Shown here piece after piece: positions 41,367-53,094 of a stretch of 64,000 nt of DNA. Every line of letters starts with the position of its first letter. Position 1 is the stretch's first letter. Below the pieces are notes generated by a model. The model was not told the origin of the DNA. It worked only from the letters and a program-made list of their open reading frames with translations, and searched no databases. The position numbers and the translations under genes are program-made. Source of the DNA: Gyromitra esculenta (lineage: Eukaryota > Ascomycota > Pezizomycetes > Pezizales > Discinaceae); contig JBCAML010000015.1 of NCBI GenBank assembly GCA_038503075.1, positions 1,178,001 to 1,242,000 of the forward strand. The letters run 5' to 3'.

Positions 41367-44095
41367 AAGTAGGAATGGAGGTAGGAGGGTGGGTCGATGG
41401 GGTGGGATTGTATATAGATAATTATCGTTAGTAAATTAAAAGTATGGTTTGGTTTTTTTGCTTCGATTGTGGTGTAGGTCATACGCTATCACTCGATGTC
41501 TTTGAGGGGCGAGTATTCACCCGTTCTTTCCTCAATGCGGAAGACAGGATTCACTCTGAAGCAGCCATCCATTGAGTAGGTACATCGTAGTAATCAAACC
41601 GGCAAATAAGCAGCAGTTGTATAATCACATAATATCACTCACCTACACTTCAATCCAATAAAGCATAGGAGAAAAGGGGATTCCTCATCCCGCAGAAGCA
41701 GTAGGAACTAAACTTTCTAGTACCAAACACCCGTGTGTCTTTGCGTACGTCTCCGACTTCCCTACCTATCAGATATACAGCCCTACAATGCTCACCAACA
41801 CACCATAATAGCAACCCACCTCCAAAGAGAACAGATACCAATTATCCAAATACATGCGTTCCAGTCCCAGAGCTTTCGCACGTCGCGTTTACGACCCCGT
41901 ATATTGAGAGTGGGAGTGGGAGTGGGAGTGAGAACGAGACCCTTTTGTGTCATTCACGGTTGGTTTGTAGCCTGTTGAAACTCCTGGGATCCCGTTTACC
42001 ACTCTCCTCCGACTTTTTGTAGTAATCGTGAACAGTTGCCCCAACTCTCAATTCTAGCAAGGCTGCTACTAGACTAATCACTTAAAACAGCGGAAGCTTC
42101 AAGCTAGATTACGCGAAGTCGATGAAAATCGGCAAAGCCCCATAGGCGAAGAAGTTTTACTGGTGCCGAGAATGACAGAGATTAGTCAAAAAAATATCCA
42201 ACCAATACAATCGTACGGAAAAGGGCCAAAAAAAAATCACCCTGCATAGTCTACTGGCAGAGCCTTTGTGGCCAATCCTACTGCGAGATCTTCGTCAATA
42301 ACCGTTACCCCGGGGAGCCAATAGTAGCCGCGAACCTTCATGTCTCACGTTTCTCGATCCTGTTTGCCGCACGCTGGACAAGGCTGACGCTAGCAATTGT
42401 TGGATTTTTCACTTTATTGGTTGGCCGTTTGTTCCTGCATGGGAGTTGCCACACAGCCAATCAGATATTCAGACGGGCCAGAGTTTCAGACATGGGATCT
42501 CACTCGTGGCTGACGAGACGTTTTTTCGTGTTGGATGTGAGACACGCATTCTTCCCGATAGGTCCATATAAATGCTTCCCTATATAAGCCTTTTAACCAT
42601 TCGGCGGGTTATCCTCCGCCGTCTTCCCCTGCATCGTGGCCCCGTGTAGGTAGTCGTTGGACCCCCAGCATATCCCAATACTTTACCCCTTACCCGAGCA
42701 TACTAGAGCACTTCAAGCCAAACGGAGACGCCGGTGAAGGATACAGTGCGTTACACATATACGGTGTATATTAGTGAGCCTATTCACTCGCTCTTTGTGG
42801 TTAGTTGCTTTATCTTGATGCACGTAGCTTACACGCTTTTTTAACACCTTCCTACTGCGAGCGGTGCTGGGGGCAATGAGCATCGCTTCATGCACCAAAA
42901 TGTACTCTAGAAATTTCTCATCAAAATCACAAACCAAGAGCTACATAATTCTTAATCTTTCTCTTCCACCTTAATAGCAGCTTCCCCCCCCTTCTCTCGT
43001 TTGATTTACCCTTGCTAGGTTGATTATTCCTTATTTTGATATAATTTAGATTACCCTAGATGGTCGTTCTATGGAGGTAGGGAGAATTCCTCAGACGACC
43101 ACACTACCTAATCCATCCGTATTTAGTAACTGATCAATCGATCTAACACCCCCAGATTCTCCATACTAGAGGTGTCTCTTCCCCCAAATCTCGCTCCTTC
43201 ATTTCCTTTCCTTCAAGTGCCACCCATCACCCACCTCCACCATATAAGTCGTTTCAATCACCAATCGCGACGCCACTTCGGAGCTTGACAGTTATTGGGT
43301 TTGAGATAAGGAGAATGAAAAAAAATAAGACACTTCGGAGCTTAGCCAAGCGACGACCTAAACCGAGTGATGAGTTGGTGAAGTAGCGTCGGTATCGCAA
43401 TCGATGTCGATCCATAGCAATACCAATCCTGCCGTACTCGCCGAAGAAGGGGGAGGCTTAGTTATTAGAAGATGCGATGTGGTTATTGGTACTTCTGAAT
43501 ACCACCTCCCTTGTCTGTACAAGCAACTGTAGTAGCAGCTTGCACCCAGTAAACCAGTCGATAATGAAAGAGATGGATGGCCAAAGCGATAAAATAGCGA
43601 TGCGGCACGGAGGAAGCAATATACCGTGCTCTCAAAATATTACTAATTATCTATCAAGAGAAGACGGATAGACCAGAAGTGATGAATCCTCGAAATACCA
43701 TCCCTCTCGAGGAGATGGTGAGGGGACCGCTAAGAGCTAGAGATACGAGAGTTGGAAGATTGCATTGTGATCTGTTCAGGAACCACCAAAGCCAATGCTG
43801 AGAAGTTGAGGTTGCGGATAGCAGATCCTTAACATTAGATGGCGAGAGATGGCGAGAGATGGCGAGAAACGTCAGTCAACCAAGCCAACGAACTAAAACC
43901 TGCCCCACCAATCACAAACGTAAACCACTGGTCCTGGGCCAGTCAAAGCACGCCAACCATATTCCTGCAGTCTCTCGCCTCACCAAATCACTTGTAATTA
44001 CCAACCCAACACCACCCAATATACCCAAGCTTACATCCCCATGTGCCCAACCATCTGCAGGAACACCCGCCCAAAAAAAAAATCACCCCTACATG
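41367..44095. other. Intergenic, no gene seen
   Basis: Includes the 3' region of PWP1. GAGTGG repeats lie at about 41908-41932, and three copies of GATGGCGAGA at about 43839-43868. Short open stretches at 42713-42937 (-) and 43859-44122 (+) show no domain. Confidence 0.4.
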
Positions 44096-44220
44096 TACTT
44101 GTGCTTTAGCATAAGTACCTGAAAACAAGGGTAAGGCATTGGCCAACCAAATTTTGAAGTGCTGCTGCGGGACAAATTAAAAAACTTTGCCACCAAAAGG
44201 CATTTTCAGGTACTTATGCT
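44096..44220. mobile_element. MITE, copy 2, right end truncated
   Basis: Same left terminus as 2585 (TACTTGTGCTTTAGCATAAG) and the same interior. The right repeat stops after CAGGTACTTATGCT, missing its last 12 bp. The remaining inner inverted-repeat part (AGCATAAGTACCTGAAAA) is perfect, which confirms the element structure. Confidence 0.7.
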
Positions 44221-45152
44221 CCCCGAAATCCAAATACTGCAGATTAGTTCAAACCAAACCAAACCCACCCACCCCCCACTTTGAAACCCACCTCGATCCC
44301 GGAATTTCGATAAAGGGGTTTTTTTGCCAAGAACCATATTGGGGTTCATCGACGAACCTCCCCCTCCCCCCTAATTTCCCGGCTCTGTTCGGATGGGAGC
44401 TAACCAGGTCCTTGTGGAGATACTCCACAAGATAATCGTGTGTGGATTCACTACTGGCTCCCACCCCACAATTAGCACAGCACAGCAATCCCTCCCCACA
44501 ATGAAGTAACGTAAGAAGAAGAAAAACGCTCTTATTCAGTCAGGGAGGGTGTGTGGGGGGGGAGGGGGGGAAGAATTTGTTAGTAAATAAAAAAAAGTAA
44601 AAAAAAATTTCCGACTTTTATATAATCGCAGTATTAATCACCATTGTGCATAACCCCCTCCCCCCTTCCCTCTTCCCGCGAACCATACTTGCCTACCTAC
44701 CAACCAAGAGAAGAACCCAGAAACAGGGGGGGAGGAGAGTGTGTAGCTCTAATGCCAATAGAGCATAATAGCATCGGGCACGGTTCCGTAGCTATAGCAT
44801 ACAAAGCCACACACACACCCCTAGTCATGTTTCCGGATTCTTCTCCTAGTAGAGTAGGCAAAGTACATGTATGTCCAAGCCAAGAAAACACGTGATAAAC
44901 AAGTCTGGTTTTATACCGTCTTTATTACGTTTTGCATTTTCGAGTTGTTCTTGGTGGGACGGAATACACCCATATACCAATTAGAACAGTGGCAAGACAG
45001 ACACTCGAGTGCGCCACGTACATACCATCAAAATTAAACCGGTACCAGACCAGACCAGGCCTAACGTATTCAGACGACTGGCTGGGAGATTGGCCGGGAG
45101 ATTGATCAGTCTAGCCTAGGCTAGCCTAGGTTATGTAGATGAGGAGAGCTAA
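44221..45152. other. Intergenic, no gene seen
   Basis: Low-complexity G/A-rich DNA near 44540-44610. CTAGCCTAGGCTAGCCTAGG, a doubly palindromic sequence, lies near 45112-45131. No gene. Confidence 0.4.
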
Positions 45153-45385
45153 TTCCAATTAAAGGAAATTTTTTTTTGTTTTTTTGTTAAATCATTGTTT
45201 CATTGTTTTATATATAAAGGTACAAGAATATCACATGCAACCGAAGTTATAGCGTGAACAAAACCCTAGATCCCTACAACCCTCCAAAAAACAAAACTTT
45301 TTAAAACTGAAAAGGTTCTTCCTTAAACAGGTATTCCCAAATGGCAGACATGTGCCGAAAAAATTCCAAAGCTAGCGTGAAAAGG

Positions 45386-48300
45386 TTAATCCTCCATTAA
45401 ATCAAAAAAATTTAACAAGGACGAAAGAGATGATGTAGAATGAGAAGAAACAGATGATAAAATATCTGATGAACCGGAAGATGAAAGATCTGATAAAACA
45501 ATTTCTTTGATTGAAGGAAAATTTGTTCTTGTTTTAGAAATAAATTCAGCAAGAGCAATTAAAAATGAGATGTTGTTCCAAATTGGAGAGTCTGCATCTA
45601 AGGAATTTATAAAGGGAATAAATAAATTACGTTCGGATGACAGTGCAAAGCAATATAGAATAGCATGAGAAAAATTTTGAGAGGTATCACCGCAAAGGGG
45701 ACACGATGTAGGGCCATTATGGGACCAGGATGTATGAGCGTTGAGGTAGCTTTTATGGGCTCTCATTTGATGAATGCGACCTGCCATGAATTTTGAAAAT
45801 TTCATGAATAGGTGTGGTAGCGTTGAGGTGGGATATGGGTAATAATCGGGGCTTGGCGCGTGTGAGTCCCAATCTTTGATAAGTTGGGAACTAATGGCGG
45901 CATTACTGGCTTCGATTATCATTGCTCGATTTGGGTTTGGTTTCTCCAGGATTGGACCTGCAGCTCCAGGGTAGTAGTTGGCGGGGAGATATTTCCATGC
46001 TTCGTTTGCGAATAAATCAATGATTAGAGGACGGACCCGGCTTTTGGCGTTTGAGTACCACGGTCTGGGTCTTTTAGCGCCTAGGCCTTTCAGATGAATT
46101 CGTAGGAGAGGTAAGGGAGTGCCGTCTGCCTGAAAGTTTGGGGGGAGGCGAGCTGAGGCGGGGTTGAATAGAACAGGTAAGGTGGCGATGCGAATGGCAT
46201 GTCGTCTTCTTAGATAGTGGGCGAAGACTATCATTGGTGGAAGAGAAGCTTCTCTTGTAAGGGCACCAATATTAGTGGAGGAAAAGCAATTGGTGATCCA
46301 TCTGAGGATGTTATTCCAAAAGGGATTTATTTTGCAAAGAACTGATGCGGATGGTGTGAACACGTTCATGCCATACGAGAGGATGGGCCTGATAAGTCCC
46401 ATTGCTAGTTTGCGGGCGTTATGACTAGTCAGCCCGGAGCCAGAGGGAGAGAGAGATTTAATGGCGAAGAAGGCTTTTTGGGCCGAAGAGAGGCGTTTGA
46501 GAAAATGCGAATTGGTGTTGAAATTGTAGGATAACCAAAATCCTAGCCATCGAACACATGTTAGAGGATGAAAGGTGTGGCCGTTTAGATTTATGGCGGC
46601 ACCTGGGGTTGGAGGAAGACGGTTGTGGATTGTTGTCCAGTGTATTAGCTCGGTTTTGGGGATGGAAAAGCTAACTTTGATATTCTGACCAATTTGGTTT
46701 ATGTCGTGGGCGGCTTTTTCGAGGAGTTTAGCGTTTTTCCTAGATGAGTGCGAGAAGACTGTAATTGCAAAGTCGTCGACGTAGGAGAATGTAAATTTGA
46801 AGAAAAAAGAATGGGGGAGAACGCAGCGAGACTCGACAGAGACTGGTAAAAAGGTGCGAGGTGAGCCCTTGAAAAGAAGGGCGCATTCACGTGAGTGTAA
46901 AAAGGAGATAATCCATGAGGTCATATATTGGGGAATATTATGGTCAAGAAGTCTCTTTTTGAGGATGTGCGGATTGACATTGTCAAAACCTCCTTTGATA
47001 TCGAGGAAGAGGGTTGAGACTTTTTTGTCAGCAGCTTGGAGAAGTTGGATATCGTGTAGAAGTGCGGAGACAGCGTCGCCAGTGGAAATAAGTGAGAGGG
47101 AACCGCATTGGTTTGGGTGGATGAGTCCATTTGAGCGGGAGAGAAAAGCTAGGCGTGAAGCAAAGATTCTTTCCAAGATTTTTGAGAGTGTTTCGAGTAG
47201 TACAATTACTCTAAACGAGGCTGGGGAGTCATATGATGCCTTGTTGGGTTTCGGTAGGACAATGCCGAAGGCTTTTTTGAGTTGAAGTGGGTGATATCCA
47301 TAGCGTGCTAGTGGATTGAGTAGTTGGTGGATGATTTGTGGGTTGATTGCGTTAATTCTTTTCCAGATACTGTAAGGTATAGTATCGGGTCCAGGTGCAG
47401 AAGAGTTGGAGGAAGAGCTTAGAGCTTTTGAAATCTCATCGAAGTCAATTTCAATGAAATCGCTGTGGGGAAAATAATTGGGTGCGGGTGGGTTTTCTTT
47501 TGGAGGAAAGAAATGATCGATGAGGGTAGAGGCGAGTTGTGAGGGGGAGTTGATATTGGGAAGACTGGGGAAGGCTTCACTGTTGGAGGAGGTTTTGAGT
47601 CTTTTAGCGGCCCATATGTCTGAGGGAGATGCAGAAGAAAGGAAGGAGTTCCAATGATTCTTTTTACATCGAGCGATTTCGTGAAAGTAGGCATATTTTG
47701 CTTTCTTAACCTTCTCTGAGGGAGGGGCTTTGAGGCCACGAAATTTAGACCTGTGGGATCTGTCGACCGAGTGAAAAATTCTTCGTAGTTCAGATAGGAG
47801 AGGCGTCCACCATTTTTTGGACCATATTGATGGTCTTTTTGTGGGGGTGCAGGAAGTGAGCGGGATAGTGACGAGGTTTAGGGATTTGTGGAACCATATA
47901 TCGAGATTTGGGAGTGGTGAGGGAGCAGGAATTTTTAGGTCTTTGATGAGGGGTGAGAGTTTTTTCCAGTCTGTTTTGGACCAGTCTGGAGAGGGTTTCG
48001 AGGTATAAAATTTTGGGGTGGAGAGGTGGATGGAAATGGGAATATGGTCAGAGCCAGTGGAGGGTAGGTTAGCGTTCCATTTGGTAATAAATGGAAGGAT
48101 GTGTGAATTGCCGAAGCTGAGATCCAGTACACTGGGTCTGGAATGAGAGTCGTATGGAAATCTTGTGAAAATGCCTGCTGTGTTGAGGCATTTGAAGGAT
48201 GATTGGTTTGCGGATAGGTGATATTTCTCTCCTTCGTTATATTCTTGGGAGGAGATGTTTCGTAGAGGGTCCGTGGACGGGTGGTGGATGTTAAAATCAC

Positions 48301-48766
48301 CTACTATAAGAGTAGGGAGATTTCGGTTGAAAAAGATCTTGGAATGGTGGATAAAATGCCCACCTGAATCGGGTCTAGCACGATTATAGATGTTTAGAAT
48401 ATTAATGCTATATGTTGACTCATTGAAGATTGGATTTTTGAAGGTGAGAAAAATATTAATCATATCATCTCTAAGATAGTTTTCGATTAAAAAGCTAGCT
48501 TGATAGGAATTGGTGAAATCGATAGATATATATGTGCATACTCTGATTTTCTGATTAGGGAGGATTGAGGGGATAAGGAGGTGGTATCCTGGAGCTTTGA
48601 GAGGTTTGTTGTTCCAAAGGTAAGGGTCTTGGATGGCAACAATTGAAGGCATAGATTTAAAGGACGAAAATAATGAATGAAAAACTTTTGAACTTCTAGC
48701 GCAGTTATGATGAACAACGTTGAATGGCGGGAGAGGGAGATTTTTAGCTGGGGGGTTTCTGGGCAT
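45386..48766 (-). CDS. LINE ORF2: endonuclease and reverse transcriptase
   Basis: 1126 residues. The N-terminal EEP endonuclease has IVAIQDPYL (usually QEP), IVGDFNIHHP and SDHIPI. RT follows, with the template-entry segment SFRVIVLLETLSKILERI, motif A LFLDIKGGFDNVNP and motif C FSYVDDF (YVDD codons 46772-46783). Between A and C, where PQGSPxSPLLF (motif B) is expected, the protein reads SVESRCVLPHSFFFKF. About 20 residues seem missing, so RT activity is doubtful although the frame is open. After the thumb there is no RNase H. A C-terminal knuckle, CPLCGDTSQNFSHAILYC, is present, as in many LINEs. Start ATG 48766 lies 2 nt after the ORF1 stop (TAATTATG), suggesting stop-restart translation. 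Confidence 0.9.
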   Translation of the reverse strand: MPRNPPAKNLPLPPFNVVHHNCARSSKVFHSLFSSFKSMPSIVAIQDPYLWNNKPLKAPGYHLLIPSILPNQKIRVCTYISIDFTNSYQASFLIENYLRDDMINIFLTFKNPIFNESTYSINILNIYNRARPDSGGHFIHHSKIFFNRNLPTLIVGDFNIHHPSTDPLRNISSQEYNEGEKYHLSANQSSFKCLNTAGIFTRFPYDSHSRPSVLDLSFGNSHILPFITKWNANLPSTGSDHIPISIHLSTPKFYTSKPSPDWSKTDWKKLSPLIKDLKIPAPSPLPNLDIWFHKSLNLVTIPLTSCTPTKRPSIWSKKWWTPLLSELRRIFHSVDRSHRSKFRGLKAPPSEKVKKAKYAYFHEIARCKKNHWNSFLSSASPSDIWAAKRLKTSSNSEAFPSLPNINSPSQLASTLIDHFFPPKENPPAPNYFPHSDFIEIDFDEISKALSSSSNSSAPGPDTIPYSIWKRINAINPQIIHQLLNPLARYGYHPLQLKKAFGIVLPKPNKASYDSPASFRVIVLLETLSKILERIFASRLAFLSRSNGLIHPNQCGSLSLISTGDAVSALLHDIQLLQAADKKVSTLFLDIKGGFDNVNPHILKKRLLDHNIPQYMTSWIISFLHSRECALLFKGSPRTFLPVSVESRCVLPHSFFFKFTFSYVDDFAITVFSHSSRKNAKLLEKAAHDINQIGQNIKVSFSIPKTELIHWTTIHNRLPPTPGAAINLNGHTFHPLTCVRWLGFWLSYNFNTNSHFLKRLSSAQKAFFAIKSLSPSGSGLTSHNARKLAMGLIRPILSYGMNVFTPSASVLCKINPFWNNILRWITNCFSSTNIGALTREASLPPMIVFAHYLRRRHAIRIATLPVLFNPASARLPPNFQADGTPLPLLRIHLKGLGAKRPRPWYSNAKSRVRPLIIDLFANEAWKYLPANYYPGAAGPILEKPNPNRAMIIEASNAAISSQLIKDWDSHAPSPDYYPYPTSTLPHLFMKFSKFMAGRIHQMRAHKSYLNAHTSWSHNGPTSCPLCGDTSQNFSHAILYCFALSSERNLFIPFINSLDADSPIWNNISFLIALAEFISKTRTNFPSIKEIVLSDLSSSGSSDILSSVSSHSTSSLSSLLNFFDLMED

Positions 48767-48768
48767 AA

Positions 48769-50286
48769 TTATTCGGATGACATGGATGTATCAGCAGCAG
48801 ATGGTGCTGATTTAGTACTAGATTTGTCCAGAATAGTTTTGCGGATGGGGCATTGGAGGTTGGTGGCGGTGTGATTCCCGTTGCAGTTAATGCAGACGGT
48901 TGGAGAAATGGGGCAACAATTGATAATTGGTTTATCATTGCCACCTCCGGGGCATGTGGGGATAGAACAACGATGCTCGTGTCTAGGATGGTCGTTGGAG
49001 CAAATGGGGCATGTGTGGGTTAGGGCTTTGCAGCCAGCAGTGGCATGGCCGAAGCCCCAACATTTTTTGCATTGAGTGGTGGAAGAGGCAGACCACATGA
49101 GGTTGGCCTTGCGAGGTCGAGAGAAGAGTTTGATTGAGGAGCCAATTTTTTTGGCATCGTTTGCGGAGCACGAGATGACTACCGACGTAGTTTTCTTTGT
49201 GGCACGAATGGCTGCGTCCGTTTTAAGGAATCTTGCGCTAGTGATTTGGATATCAACGGCGTAGAGGATGGCTTCGGACAGAGTGGTTGTAAGTTTGCTA
49301 GACTCGTCAGGGAGGGCGAATGTAGGGAGGTTGTGGATAGCGATATTGACGTCTGTAGGCGCTGTACGTATGGGATTGAACGGGTTATCCCCGATAGGAC
49401 AGCACTCATTAAGTGTCTTATGAATGGCTGAAAAATAGGGGATGAATGTAGAGGCTGGTGTGAAAGGATTAGCGGTGAAAGTAACAGTGCCTCTGTCATT
49501 TACAGTAGCTGACAGGGCCACGGATTGACTGTTGGGGAATTGGGCGGCTCTAAGGGCACGGCCAATGGCTACTGGGAGTGTTGCGGATAGTACGGCAGAT
49601 TCTGCGAAGGGAGAAGCAGTGGTGCGAGAAGCAAAGAATCTTCTTTCGGCAGTAGGAAGGGGGCGCGGTGCTTTTTCCTTAGGGTCTTTTGGTTCTTTGG
49701 ATTTCGATTGGCTTTTCTGGATGAGGGGTGCTGCAGTGCTATCTTTTGGGGGTGCAGATTGAGCCGCTTCGGCAAAGGTAAGTTTCTTCCCTTTCTTGGC
49801 AAGCAGGGTAGTGCTAGTTGGTGACGTGTCGGCTGCGCGTTTGGTTTGTGTAACAACTTTATCGGCAAGATTGCTAATTGCAGCTTGGATTTGGTTGAGT
49901 TGTTGAGGGTGGCTATTAGTGGGAGCTGATTGCGACGAAGTAAGTAGCTCTTCGAGTTTGGTCATTCTAGTGTCCATGGACGATAGCATGTGAGTGGTGT
50001 TGATGACAAGCGCAATTAAAATTGCTTCAGTACGAGAGGGGTCGGCGAGAGCGAGGTTCTGAACGATGGGAGCAATACTCGTTTGGTTGATGGGTGATTG
50101 TGCAATGAGTTTGCAGAGAATATCTTGCATCTCCGAGAGTGCATTTGAAGACATAATAGTGGGCGTAGAGGGACGGACAGGAGAGTTAACTCTTGATGGA
50201 GTGCCCGAGGAAGGCTGGAGAAGGGGAGTTGCAGAGAAATTCCTTCCACTGGGGAAGGGGGAAAAGGGGAGTGTGTTTTCAGACAT
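48769..50286 (-). CDS. LINE ORF1, gag-like RNA-binding protein
   Basis: 505 residues from ATG 50286. A low-complexity Ser/Pro/Thr N-terminus, then a region with a predicted helical stretch (MLSSMDTRMTKLEELL), a basic segment (TLLAKKGKKLTF), and an RRM-like middle domain of LINE ORF1 type (tentative). C-terminal zinc knuckles follow: CKKCWGFGHATAGC (C-x2-C-x4-H-x4-C), then CPICSNDHPRHEHRC and CINCNGNHTATNLQC. It would bind the element RNA in the RNP. No frame break was seen. Confidence 0.88.
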   Translation of the reverse strand: MSENTLPFSPFPSGRNFSATPLLQPSSGTPSRVNSPVRPSTPTIMSSNALSEMQDILCKLIAQSPINQTSIAPIVQNLALADPSRTEAILIALVINTTHMLSSMDTRMTKLEELLTSSQSAPTNSHPQQLNQIQAAISNLADKVVTQTKRAADTSPTSTTLLAKKGKKLTFAEAAQSAPPKDSTAAPLIQKSQSKSKEPKDPKEKAPRPLPTAERRFFASRTTASPFAESAVLSATLPVAIGRALRAAQFPNSQSVALSATVNDRGTVTFTANPFTPASTFIPYFSAIHKTLNECCPIGDNPFNPIRTAPTDVNIAIHNLPTFALPDESSKLTTTLSEAILYAVDIQITSARFLKTDAAIRATKKTTSVVISCSANDAKKIGSSIKLFSRPRKANLMWSASSTTQCKKCWGFGHATAGCKALTHTCPICSNDHPRHEHRCSIPTCPGGGNDKPIINCCPISPTVCINCNGNHTATNLQCPIRKTILDKSSTKSAPSAADTSMSSE

Positions 50287-50427
50287 CACTAACGCTAGGG
50301 TGAAGCTGAAAATTAAAGAGTTATGGTGGAGGGTTGAGTTTTGCGAGAAGGTTGGAAGTCCCGAATAGGAAGGTGTTTTTCAGAAAAAATTGTGTAGAGG
50401 AGACGGAGCGTGTTCCAATTAAAGGAA

Positions 50428-53094
50428 AGTACTCGGGAATATATATACATAGATGATCTGGTGTTTGTATTATTTCACGCGCTCTTGCACGTGTGGCTTT
50501 GAGATACTGGCTATGTGAGAAATTGGAGTGTATATTATGATAGGCCTAGGCGCTTTAAAATGTTCAATGTGATCCGGCGAGCCACCTAGTACCCAGATAC
50601 ATCATGGAGAACCTGGAAATAAGGGTGTTGGGCTGGCGAACCACTAAGTCGATATAGCTAGATCCAACCAACCAGGAAACCTCGACCTAGAACATGCATT
50701 TTACTCTAGGGTTCTTCATTTGGTATCCGAGTGTACAGCTGCGGGCTTTAGCATCTACTGTTTGGCTGGCCGGTACAGTTACTCTTTCCTCGACCAATAG
50801 CACCATGCCATATAAAGTGACCCGTAAACATCACACACAGCTACTAGAAAACCAACTCCTACCCAAAACACACTTCGACCATTGGCCTTCCACCCACCTT
50901 TCCCTTTTTCCCAACAACAGAAAACAAAATAACGATTGGGTATATGTACAGCACTCTCTGCAGCATCCAGCCAAAGCATTAGCAAACGCTCAATCACATG
51001 GAACCGCAAGGGTTAAAGATACAATATGCTTATTGGCCACATCACACACACCACGCGATCTAACCAACTTGCTACAGCTATCGAGTGATATCTCGTGCAC
51101 AGAATACCATGCACAATGACGCAGTGACGTTGTCGATGCAAGAGTAGAGTAGAGCAGGGCAGGTTGGCTACATGTGTAGGTAGGGTAGACACATACTAAT
51201 TAACCGAGATGCAAACACCACCATCCGTGACGAACCACCACCCCCCCGCCCCGCCCCCAAAGGGAATACAAATGTCAAAGTACCTACACATACAGCTCAA
51301 GCGAAAAGAAACAATAGTCCACCTCACTTACCAATCCGGAAAACACGGGCAGACTCGTATTGATCCCTCATCCTGGGGAGTGCGTGTGGATGGGATGCCG
51401 CCCAATCCGAGCAGTCGGGAAAAGAGAGAGAGGGAGAGAGAGGGAGAACAAGAGAAGGTCGGGTGCGGAGGTGGGAATCGGGAATTTCAATCCCTGCCCC
51501 ACCACCTCTCTCGCCCATGTTTTATTTACCCCATCGCAAAGGCCGTGCGCGACGGTGGATTTATTTTTAGGGCTTTTTCCGTTGCCTATCTTGACCCGCG
51601 CGTGAACCAGACAAGTCAGAGCTTTGGGCATTCGAAATCTTGGAGTGGGGTTTTCTCTGTGTGCACGGGGCTCGCCTTTCGCATGGAGCTGGGTAATGCC
51701 AATGAGGGACTGTCTCTCGGTCATCTCAGAGATTTTATTTTGTTCTGCCTTCTTCTCGAGATTGTGGGATCTGGTGGAGAGGAGAGGCAAGGTAAGGTAA
51801 GCCTCCTTTCTTACAACACCACCTGAGTCATCAAGGCGGGGCGCTATCTTGTCTGATTAGTGATCCGTCCAACCGAACCACGACCACCCCATCCATCCAT
51901 CCAATGTCGGCAGCTTTCCATTCAGAACTGCCAGAGTCCAGTCCAGTCCAGTCCAGCACCCTCCGTACTCTAGACTTCTGGTTTTTTTTCTCGGGTAAGT
52001 GTTTGTGAGTCCAACCCACCTTCTATATCGATCCGTGCGAACAGCAAGCATCTCGGATACAAGGCTTGGGGAAGAGAGTATATATAATTTCGCAAATGGC
52101 TGGCCTGTTTGCAACCGATGAAAAAAAAACTTCTTTTATTGGTGACAGTTTTTTCGGGATGCTCGGTACTGTAGCTATACGTATACACATCGTGACTCTT
52201 GGAAAACCTCATAGACCTGCCTTATCTATTTTTGATCCCCCTCGCTGGCCTGTCCAGACCAGAACCATTCCGATTAAAGGCAAGACTCGTGTCACACACA
52301 ATCACTCGGCGACCTTCCCCCCAGACGAGTCCGAAAAAGTTACGTATCCGTGGTACCTACATGTACCTCCAGAAAACCCAAAAAAGCGCTCGCCTAAAGG
52401 TCCTCCCGAGAAAAACACCCTTACCTTCGCGATCTTCTCTAGGTCTCGAGCGACGGAATAGGAAAAGATCGAGACGTCGATTTTCGGTTACGTTAGTGAA
52501 TGGGTCTTTGACAGTAAACCCAGAGCGGGAACCTGCAGGTTCATCCGAGCTCCCCGATGGATGTCACTGGGAGCCTCTCCCCTCTCCCCCCTTACCGAAG
52601 AACCAGCCAGGGGGGAATGGTTATTCGGGTTAGATGGATAGATAGATAAAACATGCGTCTGGTGGAGATACAACTCGTTCTCGACGTACTCTACATACCA
52701 GTCTCAATGCGACCCGTGGTTTCTAGAACTTGGTGGTATGTATGTATCCTCGCTGGATGATATGGTATTCTAGATATCAGCCACCTGCTCTTATAGATCC
52801 GATGGATCTACATGAAATAATCTCCCAGATCGAATGTTCCCATCGGGCCTCTCGGTGTCTGCCAAATACATCCAGCTGCATCCGCCCCCCCCCCAAACCA
52901 AGAAAGAAAGGGTCACCCATCACGACGTTTGCATCAAGCGGAAGCTGCAATACTTAGCGTTATACGTATGTCTTGAGCAGAAGCACCTACGTCAGAATAG
53001 GGAATAGGGAATATGGGAGTCCGTAAGCCACCAATCAACACCTGTTGAAATAATGAATAGATCTGATATATTGACTGTCCAGTAAACTAGAGAA
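50428..53094. other. Intergenic, no confident gene
   Basis: A repeat relic (ACCTGGAAATAAGGGT, then AAGTCGATATAGCTAGATCCAACCA) at about 50610-50670 matches 556-630. Open stretches on plus at 50694-51119, 51209-51826 and 52199-52633 have no domain and biased low-complexity composition. An (AG)n-rich tract lies near 51422-51452. Confidence 0.4.

Larger units (their letters stand above)
45169..50411 (-). mobile_element. LINE retrotransposon, full-length, two ORFs
   Basis: A 5243-bp non-LTR element flanked by the 16-bp target duplication TTCCAATTAAAGGAAA (45153-45168 and 50412-50427, identical). On the minus strand it ends in an A-rich tail (T-rich at 45169-45188 on plus). The 5' leader is 125 bp, followed by ORF1, ORF2 and a roughly 200-bp 3' UTR. 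The perfect duplication argues for a recent insertion. Layout and CCHC knuckles fit the fungal Tad/I-like group, but no RNase H domain is visible. Confidence 0.92.

Noticed and set aside
50694..52633. Plus-strand frames of 141, 205 and 144 codons
   Set aside because: Low-complexity or basic composition, no domain, no splice or promoter context, and interrupted by simple repeats.
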